From Gammaproteobacteria bacterium (lineage in GTDB: Bacteria > Pseudomonadota > Gammaproteobacteria > Steroidobacterales > GCA-2729495): a stretch of DNA of 64,000 nucleotides. The stretch lies in assembly GCA_024229935.1 (NCBI GenBank), contig JAAERX010000077.1:1-64000 (forward strand), given 5' to 3'. Below, piece after piece: positions 41,387 to 49,504 of this stretch. The position numbers and the translations under genes were made by a program. The notes beneath the pieces are model-generated. The model was not told the origin of the DNA. It saw only the letters and a program-made list of their open reading frames with translations, and searched no databases. Within the stretch, counting starts at the first letter, position 1. Each line of letters begins with the position of its first letter.

Positions 41387-42526
41387 TTATTTGCCTGTCC
41401 ATGGTGGTTTGATAGCATCAGTTAGTGTTTTAACCAACTCTGGTAGGTTATTAGTATCTGTTTTGGTATAGATTGAACGCAAGTGACTACGTGCAGTGTG
41501 GATGCTTATGTTCAGTTTTTCAGCTGCGGCCACAATACTTTTAGATGCATAGAGTTGCACGGCTACATTTGCCTGTGCGCTTGTAAGTCCATAGTAGCTT
41601 ATCAATTGGACATCAGTAGGTTGCAAACGGTTTTGCGGGTCATTGATGTATATAAGGACCATGCGGTCTGATGGGTCGGTGTCTAAAGTCCAGGTTGAAA
41701 GTGGCACAGCTAAGAACATCAATAGATAGGGTTTATGGCCCGATGGGCGTTGAACAGCATAATTCTTGAATGAATCACTATCGGGCGAATCACCATTGGT
41801 ATATGTTAATTGCTTGGGCTTTATTTTTTTTGTGACTGTAAGAAAGTCATTAAGAGCTAACTGGCTTTCTTTATGAGTAAATGACAGCATGTCATTTTCA
41901 AGGCTAATGCCATCATTAGCAGAAAAAACCTGTTCTGCCATTCTATTGGCAAATTTCACTTTACCATCGGGGGCTAAGGCTATTATTCCGCGTGGTGCAT
42001 TATTGAGTATGTTTGTGGTTGCAATTGCAAGGTTTTTAGCCTCTGTTGAATTCCTATGTAGTAAAATTGATTCTTGGAGTGGCTTACAGAGTGATTTGAA
42101 ATAATCAATTTCCTCTGCTGTCCAAATACCTTCAGTGGCATCACGGTGGACCATTATGAATATATAGTTTGAATGCCAATCAACCAGAGCGATTAATAGC
42201 TGTGAGTCTTTTATAGGGTTTGCTTCAGATAGTTTCTGTTGGTTTAGTTTTCTGACAAGTTCATCCATGAGCATGGGTGTGTCAGGTTTGGCCAGTGTGG
42301 TTATATGATCAGCCCAGTTACTGAAACCTGCCGGGATTTTATTGTAGTTACCCGATACTGAGGAGATGCTTCTTTCAGGTAATCCGCATGGCCAGCGTAT
42401 ACATAGGGCAGACTGTGCATTTGTTGCTTTAGTAAAGGTTTTTAACCAGGCTTTCTCATCAATTTTGCCATGGTGCAACTCAAATGTGGCGGTAAATAAA
42501 TCTACAGTGTGTTTTGGGTTGGGCAT
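41387..42526 (-). CDS. LuxR-family transcriptional regulator with PAS-like domain
   Basis: 379 aa. The last 65 residues form a LuxR/FixJ-type helix-turn-helix: LTSAQANVAVQLYASKSI, AAEKLNISIHTARSHLRSIY, then LVKTL. Residues about 165-290 have a PAS-like look (APDGKVKFANRMAEQVF). The N-terminal 150 residues match nothing I recognise and may sense a ligand. It faces the glycosyltransferase gene tail to tail. Its targets are unknown; with the NRPS locus 6 kb away it is a candidate local regulator, but that is only proximity. Confidence 0.85.
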   Translation of the reverse strand: MPNPKHTVDLFTATFELHHGKIDEKAWLKTFTKATNAQSALCIRWPCGLPERSISSVSGNYNKIPAGFSNWADHITTLAKPDTPMLMDELVRKLNQQKLSEANPIKDSQLLIALVDWHSNYIFIMVHRDATEGIWTAEEIDYFKSLCKPLQESILLHRNSTEAKNLAIATTNILNNAPRGIIALAPDGKVKFANRMAEQVFSANDGISLENDMLSFTHKESQLALNDFLTVTKKIKPKQLTYTNGDSPDSDSFKNYAVQRPSGHKPYLLMFLAVPLSTWTLDTDPSDRMVLIYINDPQNRLQPTDVQLISYYGLTSAQANVAVQLYASKSIVAAAEKLNISIHTARSHLRSIYTKTDTNNLPELVKTLTDAIKPPWTGK

Positions 42527-42736
42527 AATTCAGAGTGCCTGATTATTTTTAGTATTTAGATGTTTGGCTGGTTAAAAATGAACCTTTCACGAAATAAGTT
42601 TACAGTAAAATTTTAATACCTGAGTTGCTATGTGGTTTAAATTATCCCGTGGGTTAATTCAAATGAATTAATGAGCCATATGTAGAAGTTATTGTTTCAA
42701 ATTTAGGTTCAGCTTTAGGCTGTTATATGTAAACGG

Positions 42737-42768
42737 GCAAAAAAAAGTCGCCTTACTGGCGACTTTTC
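42737..42768 (-). terminator. Rho-independent terminator of the cold-shock gene
   Basis: A perfect 8-bp stem (AAGTCGCC / GGCGACTT) with a 5-base loop is followed, on the minus strand, by a run of eight T. It lies just downstream of the cold-shock stop codon. Confidence 0.9.
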
Positions 42769-42786
42769 TGTGGCTTCGTGCAAGCT

Positions 42787-42996
42787 TTAAACAGGAATAA
42801 CGTTTTCTGCTTGTGGGCCTTTTTGACCATCGGTAACAGTCATAGTGACTTTCTGGCCTTCGTACAGCGATTTACGACCTGATCCGTTGATCGCGCTGTA
42901 GTGTACGAATACATCCTTACCGCCTTCGCGTTCGATGAATCCGAAGCCTTTCTCATCATTGAACCACTTAACTGTACCTTCGACTTGATCTGACAT
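42787..42996 (-). CDS. Cold-shock protein, CspA family
   Basis: 69 aa, normal length for a single cold-shock domain. The RNA-binding motifs are intact: [16 protein letters not shown] (RNP1 type) and DVFVHYSAI (RNP2 type). It is an RNA chaperone or transcription antiterminator of the CspA/CspD group; the exact paralogue cannot be told. GAGAGA precedes the ATG, a strong terminator follows the gene, and the leader holds several stem-loops, as in cold-inducible csp mRNAs. Confidence 0.95.
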   Translation of the reverse strand: MSDQVEGTVKWFNDEKGFGFIEREGGKDVFVHYSAINGSGRKSLYEGQKVTMTVTDGQKGPQAENVIPV

Positions 42997-43111
42997 ATCT
43001 ATCTATCTCTCTTTGTGTCGGTTACCCGACTGATAACATACTGCCTGACAGGGCAGTTTCTTCTAAAATTGATGATTGACCAAAATACGCTTGATCGAGC
43101 ATCCGGATGCT
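42997..43111 (-). promoter_or_regulatory. Structured 5' leader of the cold-shock gene
   Basis: Three inverted repeats lie just upstream: GTCGG/CCGAC at 43017-43030, ACTGCC/GGCAGT at 43040-43057 and the palindrome AGCATCCGGATGCT at 43098-43111. Long folded leaders are known to act as temperature-sensitive elements in cspA mRNAs. This role is inferred here. Confidence 0.5.
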
Positions 43112-43144
43112 ATCCTAACCTATAAATACCCATCTTGTCTTTTG

Positions 43145-43172
43145 CCATATTTGGCCTGAAACCCAAATATGG
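43145..43172. repeat. Perfect 10-bp inverted repeat
   Basis: The arms CCATATTTGG and CCAAATATGG are separated by 8 bases. It lies between the end of the deacetylase operon and the cold-shock gene. There is no T run on either side, so it is more likely a protein-binding site or a processing hairpin than a classic terminator. Confidence 0.6.
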
Positions 43173-43214
43173 TCTTGATATGCATCTGGGTAGGGTATCC
43201 ATTGAGTCAAGGAG

Positions 43215-43233
43215 GCCTGATGTGACATCAGGC
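43215..43233. repeat. Perfect 8-bp inverted repeat
   Basis: The arms GCCTGATG and CATCAGGC are separated by 3 bases. It lies about 120 bases beyond the end of the deacetylase gene and could stabilise or end that transcript. No T run follows. Confidence 0.55.
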
Positions 43234-43348
43234 AGCTATTGTCCCAAATAGTGTTATCTCCCCGAGCTGAATTGAGATTTGTCCTGCAGTATCAGCAGTA
43301 TAGGCTTTCTGCGGAACAGGCTAGTGGCTGTGTGAGTAGCCAGGGCTG

Positions 43349-44275
43349 CTAGCACTGACTTTTTTTCCAAGCGGAATGAATCTCTCCTGCACTTGCAGAC
43401 CAGACATCAGCATGCCCGGTGATATGGGCAAGAACCTCCTCAAGTTTTCCGATACGGTGTGGTTGTCCCAGTACCCAGGGGTGAACGGATAAGGCTAGCA
43501 TGCGGCCACCTTGTTCATCGGCTTCTTTATAAAGGTAATCAAAAGCATCAATTATTTGGTCGGCATATTCTGCTTCGGAATGCAGGTTAGCCTGCATAAT
43601 GAAGCGATCTTCCAGTTCAGTTGATAGTGGCATGGCAGTGATTTCACCGGATGCTGTGCGGAATGGATAGGGCATGTCATCATTAATCCAGTCGCACATA
43701 TATTTCACACCATGTTTTGCCAGCAGTGCTGGTGTATTGGCACTTTGTGACTTGGATGGGCTGATCCAGCCTACAACAGGTTGGCCGCTAAGTTTACGCA
43801 GACCATCCAGTGATTTTGTAATCAATGTTTCTTCTTCAGCTATATCTTGCCCGCCGTAATGAGGTGCATCCATATGCCACCCGTGACAGATAATCTCATC
43901 ACCGCGTTCCTTAATACGATTGATTAGGTATGGGTAGCGCTCTGCCAGCCGTGTATTGACAGCAAAAGTAGGTTTGACCTTGTACTTATCAAAGGCTTTT
44001 AACAGGCGGTATATGCCGACCCGGTTGCCGTACTCACGTAGCGTGTAGTGACGCAGGTCAGGGTATGATGTGGTCATGCCGCCGACTGGGTTAAAGGGCT
44101 TACCTTCCTGGTTTAGGGGGAAATACTGCAGTCCTACATTAACCCACACAGCAACACGTGCCTTATTTGGCCATTCCACTGGTTTGCGATTTGCAAGCAT
44201 GGACCAGTCGTACTGATCATGATCCATACCGTAGCTGCGATGAGGGTACTCAAAATATGAGGGATCTAAAGGCAT
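43349..44275 (-). CDS. Polysaccharide deacetylase-fold amidohydrolase (PuuE-like), copy 1
   Basis: 308 aa. It has the NodB-like fold in the version found in cofactor-independent allantoinase PuuE: WVNVGLQYF, YGNRVGIYRLLKAFDKY, TFAVN, IICHGWHMDAP and a late LSVHPWVLGQPHR. It is last in a three-gene operon and starts 13 bases after the stop of a paralogue. It probably hydrolyses a cyclic or linear amide or ureide rather than a glycan. The exact substrate is unknown; chitin-type deacetylation is the alternative. Confidence 0.82.
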   Translation of the reverse strand: MPLDPSYFEYPHRSYGMDHDQYDWSMLANRKPVEWPNKARVAVWVNVGLQYFPLNQEGKPFNPVGGMTTSYPDLRHYTLREYGNRVGIYRLLKAFDKYKVKPTFAVNTRLAERYPYLINRIKERGDEIICHGWHMDAPHYGGQDIAEEETLITKSLDGLRKLSGQPVVGWISPSKSQSANTPALLAKHGVKYMCDWINDDMPYPFRTASGEITAMPLSTELEDRFIMQANLHSEAEYADQIIDAFDYLYKEADEQGGRMLALSVHPWVLGQPHRIGKLEEVLAHITGHADVWSASAGEIHSAWKKSQC

Positions 44276-44287
44276 TTGTCTTTCCCC

Positions 44288-45199
44288 TTAACTGGCTTTG
44301 GCAGTGATATCTGCCAAAGCATCGTCGTAATTGTTAGCTATAAAATGCTGGGCTATCTCCCGGCCGGTTGTGACCCAGACATCGGAATGACCAGTGATAT
44401 ATTCCAGTGCTTCTTCAAAGGCTTTCAGTCGGTGCGGGTGACTAACCTGATAGCCGTGTAAGGGTATGCACATAACAGTGCCGGACTCTTTGCCTTCTTC
44501 GTAGAGTCGATCAAAATTGGCCTTAATCATTTCGCCGTAACGCCGCGGTTCAATTTTGTTGACGGCATAGACAATCGTGTCATTCATTTCGAGTGAATAG
44601 GGTACGGAAATAAATTTCTTTCCACTGCGTACATGCACAGGTGTAGGCTGATCATCATGAAAGAGGTCGCAGGTGTAAATACCGCCTGCCTCTGCAAACA
44701 GGTCCATAGTCGTTTCTGTATGAGTCAGCGCAGGTGCCAGGTAGCCGGAACATTGCTGGCCCGTATGTTTAAGGATGGTCTCTATTGCATCCTCAATCAT
44801 GGCTTTTTCCTGAGCCTCATCCATCCCATAGGTGTACCGGGTGTTGTAGATGCCATGGCTAAAAAATTCCCAGTCCCGTTCTTTGCAAAGCTCAATAATT
44901 TCAGGGTGGTGATCGCACAGGGCGGTTGATAATGAAATGGAACCACGTACACCGTATTTATCGAGCACGCGCATCAAGCGCATATGACCTACTCGGTTGC
45001 CATAATCACGAGTGCCATAGCCATTTATATCAGGCACAGGTCGAGGCCATGCTTTGCGATACGGGTTAATGGCTGGGTCGAGTTCGTAAAACTCAATGTT
45101 GGGTGCTACCCAGAAAGCCAGCCGTGCCCCATTAGGCCACTCAATTTTTGGGCGGTTCTCGTAGGGCCAGTAATCAAACAGACCTGGATCTTCCTTCAT
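44288..45199 (-). CDS. Polysaccharide deacetylase-fold amidohydrolase (PuuE-like), copy 2
   Basis: 303 aa. Same family as its downstream neighbour, with YGTRDYGNRVGHMRLMRVLDKYG, GSISLSTALCDHHP, FFSHGIYNTRY and CIPLHGYQVSHPHR, but clearly diverged from it. It may be a partner subunit or an enzyme for a related substrate. It sits between the isochorismatase-fold gene and copy 1 with short gaps (35 and 12 bases), which points to one transcript. Confidence 0.82.
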   Translation of the reverse strand: MKEDPGLFDYWPYENRPKIEWPNGARLAFWVAPNIEFYELDPAINPYRKAWPRPVPDINGYGTRDYGNRVGHMRLMRVLDKYGVRGSISLSTALCDHHPEIIELCKERDWEFFSHGIYNTRYTYGMDEAQEKAMIEDAIETILKHTGQQCSGYLAPALTHTETTMDLFAEAGGIYTCDLFHDDQPTPVHVRSGKKFISVPYSLEMNDTIVYAVNKIEPRRYGEMIKANFDRLYEEGKESGTVMCIPLHGYQVSHPHRLKAFEEALEYITGHSDVWVTTGREIAQHFIANNYDDALADITAKAS

Positions 45200-45234
45200 T
45201 GCATATGCTCCGATTTATGTACTTAATCTGATGA

Positions 45235-45948
45235 CTAAAAGTCGCAGTTACGAGCCTGGCGAATGGGTGTGCAGCCTGAATGATTCTCAAACCAGTTTTT
45301 CACATGAGTAACCGGCTCTACATCAGCATATTTCAGCATAATGTCGCAGAGGTTCGCAAAATGTGGGATCTCATGCTTATCCGCTGTGCATTCTTCAGGC
45401 ACGATAGTACGGTATCCGGAAGACAGTGAAGCAATAGCGCTTGCACGTATGCAGCCGGAGGTGCTTCCGCCAGTCAGGATGACTGTATCAATTTTATGCC
45501 AGACCAGTAAAGAGGAAATCAGTGTGTCATGAAATACGCTGGCCATACGTTTATTAATAATGGCATCGGTTGAGCGGTCAATTTCCAGACGGGGGTCCAG
45601 CTCAGAGCGCTCTTCACCAACCCTGATATTTTGTAATGAATCAGGTGTGTTAGTGCGCGTACCCCAGACGCCAGCATCATCGGCATTATCCATGTATGCA
45701 ACATAGGTCCAGATAACAGGCATATTTTTGCTGCGTGCCAGGGCTGAGAGTTCATTAATATATTGAATCTGGTTTGGGTCTGTCTGATAGGCAGTTTTGA
45801 AATTATCGATATCGGTGTATGCGCGCTGACAGTCAATATTAATAATGGCAGCTTTTTCACCAAAGCCAAATTTGGCGCGGTTTGGGTTGGCTTTAACTTC
45901 TTCCCAATACTGACGAGGGGTGAGGTCTGATGTTTGCATCACGGGCAT
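45235..45948 (-). CDS. Isochorismatase-family amidohydrolase (N-carbamoylsarcosine amidase-like)
   Basis: 237 aa. The cysteine hydrolase triad can be read: D39 in INIDCQRAYTD, the Lys in IINKRMASVF, and the nucleophilic Cys in TGGSTSGCIRASAI. The overall pattern is nearest to N-carbamoylsarcosine or ureidoacrylate amidohydrolases. It is first in an operon with two PuuE-like deacetylases, which suggests stepwise opening and cleavage of a ureide, hydantoin or similar compound. The substrate is an inference. A second ATG nine bases in is also possible. Confidence 0.82.
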   Translation of the reverse strand: MPVMQTSDLTPRQYWEEVKANPNRAKFGFGEKAAIINIDCQRAYTDIDNFKTAYQTDPNQIQYINELSALARSKNMPVIWTYVAYMDNADDAGVWGTRTNTPDSLQNIRVGEERSELDPRLEIDRSTDAIINKRMASVFHDTLISSLLVWHKIDTVILTGGSTSGCIRASAIASLSSGYRTIVPEECTADKHEIPHFANLCDIMLKYADVEPVTHVKNWFENHSGCTPIRQARNCDF

Positions 45949-46099
45949 TTTGTTGTCCTTCAGGTCTGGTAACTGTCAAGGGTCGGGATTTTAACGAAGA
46001 AGTGCTGTGCTGGCGATACGAAGATTTTCATGCTGGCTGGTATCGGGTCTGAGGCACTGCTATTCTGGCTATTCCGAGCCTGAATTGAGATTTTTGAGC

Positions 46100-46912
46100 A
46101 TGAAAGCAACCCGTGTACTCCTTCTGCTGCTTACTTTTTGCGTTACTGCTTGTACTTCTGCTGCCAGTCTGAGCCCACCTGAACCCAAGACGCCTACTGT
46201 GCTAATTACCGGTGCCAGCAGAGGTATAGGTTATGAGCTGGCGCGACAATATGCCGATTTGGGTTGGGGTGTGATTGCTACCTGCCGCAATCCGTCCACT
46301 GCAGATGCCTTGCAGGCTTTGGCAGGAAGTCGGTCCAATGTGATTATTGAGTCACTAGATGTTACTGATTTTGCTGAGATGGATGAGCTTGCAGTGCGCT
46401 ACAAGGGAGTCCCAATTGATGTGTTGCTGAATAATGCGGGAATACTCGGGGGTAATGACCGGCAAAAGTTTGGTCAATTTGATTACACTGCTTTTGATGA
46501 AATCATGGCGGTTAATGTTATCGGCCCGATACGCATGGTCGAATTGTTTGTTGATAATGTTGCGTTGAGTGAGCAGAAAAAAATCATCAATATCTCCAGT
46601 TCTGTGGGCTCTATTGCAATGGCCTTTCCTGGCCAGAATTTTTATAAGGCCAGTAAGTCAGCGCTGAATATGAGTATGAAGATTATTGCTAAGGAACTGA
46701 AAGGCTCTAAAGACCCAAACAGGAAGCAGATTGTGGTTGGTTTGATCCATCCGGGAGTTGTACGTACTGAGTTTGCTGGTAATGTCCCCATACCAATGAT
46801 TGAGCCTGAGGAGTCTGCGGCGGGGATTATTGAAGTGATACAAAATTATTATGTCACTCGTCGGCAATCAGGTGATTTTATGAGTTACACGGGTAGCAAA
46901 TTGCCCTGGTAG
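46100..46912 (+). CDS. Short-chain dehydrogenase/reductase with lipoprotein signal
   Basis: 270 aa from the ATG at 46100, chosen because it gives a clean lipoprotein signal (KATRVLLLLLTFCVTAC, lipobox VTAC). A frame start further upstream at 46007 would add 31 residues with no signal. The mature part is an SDR: NAD(P)-binding TGASRGIGYELA, NNAG, an active-site Ser-Tyr-Lys set (ISSSVGSI, FYKASKSALN) and a C-terminal WSGD-like region. Membrane tethering is odd for an enzyme that needs NAD(P)H. It is divergent from the isochorismatase operon. Confidence 0.85.
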   Translation: MKATRVLLLLLTFCVTACTSAASLSPPEPKTPTVLITGASRGIGYELARQYADLGWGVIATCRNPSTADALQALAGSRSNVIIESLDVTDFAEMDELAVRYKGVPIDVLLNNAGILGGNDRQKFGQFDYTAFDEIMAVNVIGPIRMVELFVDNVALSEQKKIINISSSVGSIAMAFPGQNFYKASKSALNMSMKIIAKELKGSKDPNRKQIVVGLIHPGVVRTEFAGNVPIPMIEPEESAAGIIEVIQNYYVTRRQSGDFMSYTGSKLPW

Positions 46913-46930
46913 TTTTGGCGGCTTTATTTT

Positions 46931-47719
46931 TTATTTAAGTGGTTCCATCAGCATTTTGTTTATTCGTTGAGCAGCAGCTGTTTGGGTTGTTGCCAAACCC
47001 AGAGTCATATTCATTTGTCCCTGAACAGGTTCGGCTTTGTAGGTTCTGAATATTCGGTCCCAGATAGAAAGGTTAAAGCCATAATTGCTGTTCATTTCAT
47101 CAGTCAGTATTGAGTGATGTACCCGATGCATATCAGGAGTAACAATCAATAGACGCATGATTCGGTCAAGAAATGCGGGTAATGCAAAATTTGCATGATT
47201 AAAGAGTGCAGCAGAACTTAATATTAGTTCAAACAGCAACACGGCTGTGGCGGGCGCACCTATAATTGTGATAACCATCAGCTTAATAAGCATTGATAGC
47301 AGCATTTCCACAGGGTGAAAGCGGGTGCCTGTGGTGACATCAAGATCATTATCTGTGTGATGCATACGATGGATTCGCCATAGTACTGGTATGCGATGGA
47401 AAATAATGTGTTGGGTATAAATAGCCAGGTCCAACAGAATAATTGCGATACAGATGCTAAGGAGTGAGTCTGATTTGAGAAAGCTCAGTAGCCCACTTGT
47501 GCTGCTTTCTCTTTGTAGGGCAAATTGAACTGCGGCAAGTGGAAAGAACAAGCGTACAAGCAAGGTGTTAATCAGCGTGACACTTAAGTTATTGGGCCAG
47601 CGTAATAACCGGCTAAAGCGCAATTGACGCCGGGGCAGAAAAACTTCCAGTAATGCCATCAGTAGGAATATGCCGGCAAATGTACTCAAGCGTAGGAGTA
47701 TTTCTATATCGAGTAGCAT
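46931..47719 (-). CDS. Fatty acid hydroxylase/sterol desaturase family membrane protein
   Basis: 262 aa from the ATG at 47719, chosen because upstream in-frame sequence reads through the terminator and the tRNA gene. The di-iron histidine clusters are present: HIIFHR, HRMHHTD and DMHRVHHS. Four or so hydrophobic segments flank them. Members hydroxylate or desaturate lipids in the membrane; the substrate is unknown. The gene ends 18 bases from the tail of the convergent SDR gene. Confidence 0.85.
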   Translation of the reverse strand: MLLDIEILLRLSTFAGIFLLMALLEVFLPRRQLRFSRLLRWPNNLSVTLINTLLVRLFFPLAAVQFALQRESSTSGLLSFLKSDSLLSICIAIILLDLAIYTQHIIFHRIPVLWRIHRMHHTDNDLDVTTGTRFHPVEMLLSMLIKLMVITIIGAPATAVLLFELILSSAALFNHANFALPAFLDRIMRLLIVTPDMHRVHHSILTDEMNSNYGFNLSIWDRIFRTYKAEPVQGQMNMTLGLATTQTAAAQRINKMLMEPLK

Positions 47720-47827
47720 GAATAAATTGTATTGGAAGTTTATCTGGGGGTTGAGTATAGATGAAGGCGTGATGGGTAGACCTGAACTTGGGTCGTGCAA
47801 GCGCTTTAAAACGGTAGTTTGGGTATT

Positions 47828-47870
47828 CCAAATATCAAAAGGCCCCATACAGGGGCCTTTTGATATTTGG
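47828..47870 (-). terminator. Long hairpin terminator overlapping the tRNA-Arg CCA end
   Basis: Two perfect 19-bp arms flank a 5-base loop. The core is GGCCCC/GGGGCC followed by TTTT on the minus strand, which makes a terminator for the tRNA. The arms extend so far that the outermost three bases are the CCA end of the tRNA itself. Confidence 0.85.
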
Positions 47871-47944
47871 CGCGCCCGGAAGGATTCGAACCTCCGACCC
47901 CCTGGTTCGTAGCCAGGTACTCTATCCAACTGAGCTACGGGCGC
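47868..47944 (-). tRNA. tRNA-Arg (anticodon ACG)
   Basis: 77 bases including an encoded CCA. The acceptor stem is GCGCCCG/CGGGCGC with a G discriminator; the D-arm has GCTCAGTTGGATAGAGT, the anticodon stem-loop is CCTGG-CTACGAA-CCAGG with ACG at the centre, and the T-arm has GGTTCGAATCC. The ACG anticodon is normally edited to ICG by TadA and reads CGU, CGC and CGA. Confidence 0.98.
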
Positions 47945-48002
47945 GTACTCTTGCGAGGCGGCGCATGTTACACGAATGCCTCACGCGTTCCTAGCTAGCC
48001 AG

Positions 48003-48437
48003 CTATATATCAACAATATCCCTGCCTTCACCGCCAAAGCGGGTGGCTGCGTAGCCAATTATCAGGCCGACTATGATGCCCTCTGCAATGCTCCAGAAGG
48101 GTGAGCTGATAATGCCGTTTTCGCCCATCATCTCAATCATCATGCGTTGCATGTTGTCATAGATGAATAAGGTGAGCACAAAGTTCATCCAGCCGCCAAT
48201 AAGGGGTGCGCGGAACCACCAGGGCATAGGAAGTCTGAGTATCGGGTGCCAGGTAACGACCCCGAATACGCCAATAATTGCACCCATAGTGGTGTACCAA
48301 AATAAAATGCCCCAGCGTAGTAGCCATTCAGCATCAGGCAAAAACAAAGGCATGGTAACAAAGCCGGTCAAGCCAATGATAAAGCCGACGCCTTTGCCAA
48401 TTGCAATGCGAGTGAAGAGTGAGTTTCGGTTAAACAT
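48003..48437 (-). CDS. Small membrane protein of unknown function
   Basis: 144 aa with about four hydrophobic segments (GVGFIIGLTGFVTMPLFL, ILFWYTTMGAIIGVFGVV, PLIGGWMNFVLTLFIY and WSIAEGIIVGLIIGYAA). I do not recognise a named family. Met-rich linker residues NMQRMMIEMMGENG lie between the last two segments. An AAGGAG ribosome-binding site precedes the start. Confidence 0.75.
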   Translation of the reverse strand: MFNRNSLFTRIAIGKGVGFIIGLTGFVTMPLFLPDAEWLLRWGILFWYTTMGAIIGVFGVVTWHPILRLPMPWWFRAPLIGGWMNFVLTLFIYDNMQRMMIEMMGENGIISSPFWSIAEGIIVGLIIGYAATRFGGEGRDIVDI

Positions 48438-48467
48438 ATTAGTCTCCTTAATGCAGAGGTTTTTACT

Positions 48468-48650
48468 TCAGGTATCCTGCTTAGCATTCATTGAAGTTAA
48501 GACGCCGTCATTACTGGTATAGCTAATGTTTATAGGCTGGCAGCATACCTGACAGTCTTCTATATAGTCTTGTTCCGGGAGAGACAGGTCCAGCAATATG
48601 GTCAGGCTTTCCCAGCAAAAGGGACAGGTTATTTGAGCCTCTTCCTGCAT
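48468..48650 (-). CDS. CPXCG-motif cysteine-rich zinc-ribbon protein
   Basis: 60 aa. Two cysteine pairs, ITCPFCWES near the start and EDCQVCCQPI in the middle, match the short CPXCG family found in many gammaproteobacteria. It probably binds one zinc. The function is unknown. Confidence 0.85.
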   Translation of the reverse strand: MQEEAQITCPFCWESLTILLDLSLPEQDYIEDCQVCCQPINISYTSNDGVLTSMNAKQDT

Positions 48651-48753
48651 GGCATCAGCATACCACCCATATACAAGCCATAGAATAATGCTATTGGTGG
48701 AGTGCTGCCAGATGGCAGATTGCTTGAACAGGCTGGGTTTATGTATTTAAGGC

Positions 48754-49488
48754 TCAGCTAACAAATACTGCCCAGGTGCCGTAGATAGCAATGACCTGGG
48801 TAATTAACTCAGACAGCATAGAAGGTATTTGTTTGTGCATGATGTGCAGTGGCACCGTGGCAATAAAAGACAGGCCAAAAGCGAATGCCCACAGTGACCA
48901 TTCTGTGCCGAAGCCATCAACCATGACGGTGATACCAATGATCAGCGACAGGGCAAGTAACAATCGGCGTGTCAGAAAGATTAGCCCTGTAAAGTGGTTG
49001 CTTTTATCCAGGACAAATTCTACGGCGCCATTAATAGTCACCTTTCGGTAGTGGGCAAATATAAAGAGGGATCCAAACAGGAGGGAGGAATACAAAACAA
49101 CCGGATAGTAGTTGACCAGAGAGGCGCTAATGCCGTCAGTAACGATTTCTGCCAGCACAAATGTTCCTGCCAGAGCTGTAAATGGAATGCCAAAACACAG
49201 AGCGCTGTAGTTGATACGAGCAAACCAGCGAAGGAATGCGCTGTGCTGAGAAAAATGCAGCCCAACTATATGACCTAAAAAGTCGAAGGCCATGCCAAAG
49301 GTAACCCAGCCAAGTAACAGTAAAGCAACCTTGCTGGTTTCTGCATACCATTGAAAGCAAAGGCCTGCTAATAAGAAGGAGGGGATGGCAATTACGTAGA
49401 GTATGAGTGTATGTAACTTGCCCTGGGTTCTATCCCTGATTAAATCAGTGTGTGGAAGTGCAGTGCTTGCTTCAATAGAGTTATTCAT
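48754..49488 (-). CDS. Multi-pass membrane protein at the end of the heme operon
   Basis: 244 aa with about seven hydrophobic segments. It has a histidine cluster, GHIVGLHFSQHSAFLRW, near residues 70-87 and another His pair late (PLHIMHKQIP). I do not recognise the family. The start lies 16 bases after hemN, so it is likely co-transcribed with the hem genes. The operon lacks a protoporphyrinogen oxidase, and a membrane protein with conserved His at that position is worth testing for such a role, but it does not look like HemJ to me. Confidence 0.75.
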   Translation of the reverse strand: MNNSIEASTALPHTDLIRDRTQGKLHTLILYVIAIPSFLLAGLCFQWYAETSKVALLLLGWVTFGMAFDFLGHIVGLHFSQHSAFLRWFARINYSALCFGIPFTALAGTFVLAEIVTDGISASLVNYYPVVLYSSLLFGSLFIFAHYRKVTINGAVEFVLDKSNHFTGLIFLTRRLLLALSLIIGITVMVDGFGTEWSLWAFAFGLSFIATVPLHIMHKQIPSMLSELITQVIAIYGTWAVFVS

Positions 49489-49504
49489 AGTTTCAGATTA
49501 CGAA

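Noticed and set aside
47720-47929. N-terminal extension of the fatty acid hydroxylase-like frame
   Set aside because: It is a translation of the tRNA-Arg gene and its terminator (peptide starts DRVPGYEPGGRRFES). The gene was started at 47719 instead.
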